DNA of 6,242 nt from NCBI GenBank assembly GCA_002728175.1, contig PBVH01000016.1:55774-62015 (forward strand), given 5' to 3'. The notes beneath the pieces are model-generated. The model saw only the letters and a list, made by a program, of their open reading frames with translations, ran no database searches and was not told where the DNA came from. A program made the position numbers and the translations under genes. This document shows, one piece after another, positions 5,854 through 6,242 of the stretch (its first letter is position 1; the number at the start of each line of letters is the position of its first letter). Source of the stretch: Flavobacteriales bacterium (GTDB lineage Bacteria; Bacteroidota; Bacteroidia; Flavobacteriales; BACL11).

Positions 5854-6242
5854 TTATTCTACTATTATTTTTTTAAATATCTTCTTATCATCTATCTCTA
5901 TCTCTGCAAAATACACTCCATTTACCTTCTCTTTTCTTTCTATTTCTATTTTATCTGTATCTCTTACTTCATACTCATCTACCAACTCTCCCACTATATT
6001 AAATATTTTTAATTGTGAATTAGAAATATATCTGCCAAAATCAACAATAGCTACATCATTAAATGGATTTGGATAAATTTCTAACTTAATCACTCCAGTA
6101 TTTTCTACCACAGAAGTTGGTGGATTATTATATGTAAAGTCATTTGACGCAACTGTACATCCATTTGCATCTACAACTGTTACACTATAAGTTCCAGCAG
6201 CATATACAGTATAATTATTTCCACCACCAACATTTGTAAATA
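5854..6242 (-). CDS. Secreted T9SS cargo protein, C-terminal part with type A sorting domain (5' end beyond window)
   Basis: The frame stays open to the right edge, giving 128 residues plus the stop; the true start lies outside. An internal GTG at 6111 is not a credible start because the frame continues with sensible protein upstream of it. The first roughly 40 residues include AGTYSVTVVDANGCT, the end of an Ig-like or SprB-type repeat typical of large adhesins and surface proteins in this phylum. After a short linker (NNPPTS) comes a type A T9SS sorting domain of about 78 residues: IYPNPFND, a K-I-F-N-I-V-G-E strand, NGVYFAEI and the final KKIIVE. Such domains direct export across the outer membrane and are normally cleaved or anchored by the T9SS. 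The protein would be secreted or cell-surface bound. What the rest does cannot be seen. A terminator follows, so it is not part of the ribosomal operon. Confidence 0.9.
   Translation of the reverse strand, partial: FTNVGGGNNYTVYAAGTYSVTVVDANGCTVASNDFTYNNPPTSVVENTGVIKLEIYPNPFNDVAIVDFGRYISNSQLKIFNIVGELVDEYEVRDTDKIEIERKEKVNGVYFAEIEIDDKKIFKKIIVE

Noticed and set aside
5854..6111. Stand-alone 85-residue protein starting at GTG 6111
   Set aside because: The frame is open upstream to the window edge and encodes a recognisable Ig/SprB-like repeat end, so GTG 6111 is an internal valine codon.
1..6242. A previously undescribed system (defence, mobile element, CRISPR or other)
   Set aside because: Apart from a 174-base gap, the window is filled by universal translation genes with intact motifs and by a typical T9SS cargo end. 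I saw no insertion, direct-repeat array, transposase, unusual fusion or unexplained conserved frame.

Overview
The window is an ordinary but well-resolved stretch of core translation genes from a low-GC member of the Bacteroidota, probably a Flavobacteriia-like lineage. Four observations support this. The minus strand carries the order rpsL-rpsG-fusA-rpsJ-rplC-rplD-rplW-rplB-rpsS with no tuf between fusA and rpsJ. None of the nine starts has a usable Shine-Dalgarno sequence. The ribosomal proteins carry Bacteroidota-type variants, such as NPVDHPMGGGEG in L2, a HFRF end in S7 and a FYSNI end in L23. The gene upstream encodes a protein with a type A C-terminal sorting domain of the type IX secretion system (T9SS), a system confined to this phylum and its close relatives.

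Layout, read in the direction of transcription (minus strand, high to low coordinates). From 6242 to 5854 is the 3' end of a T9SS cargo gene, cut by the window edge; it holds the end of an Ig/SprB-like repeat followed by the sorting domain. About 30 bases after its stop is a good intrinsic terminator (5796-5823). The rest of the 174-base gap is AT-rich and contains a Bacteroidota-type promoter (-7 box TACATTTG at 5709-5702) followed directly by a GC-rich discriminator. From 5679 to the left edge run nine tightly packed genes: S12, S7, EF-G, S10, L3, L4, L23, L2 and the first nine codons of S19. The gaps are 3 to 11 bases, and rplC and rplD overlap by one base (TAATG).

The str genes (S12, S7, EF-G) and the S10-type genes (S10, L3, L4, L23, L2, S19) therefore look like one transcription unit with no internal leader or promoter space. 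S12, S7, S10 and S19 belong to the 30S subunit, L3, L4, L23 and L2 to the 50S, and EF-G drives translocation on the assembled ribosome. All complete reading frames are full length, with intact key residues and no sign of frameshift, insertion or transfer.

I see no mobile element, CRISPR array, tRNA or rRNA, and no novel system. The points worth a second look are the promoter/leader of the operon, the SD-less translation, and the truncated T9SS cargo gene.
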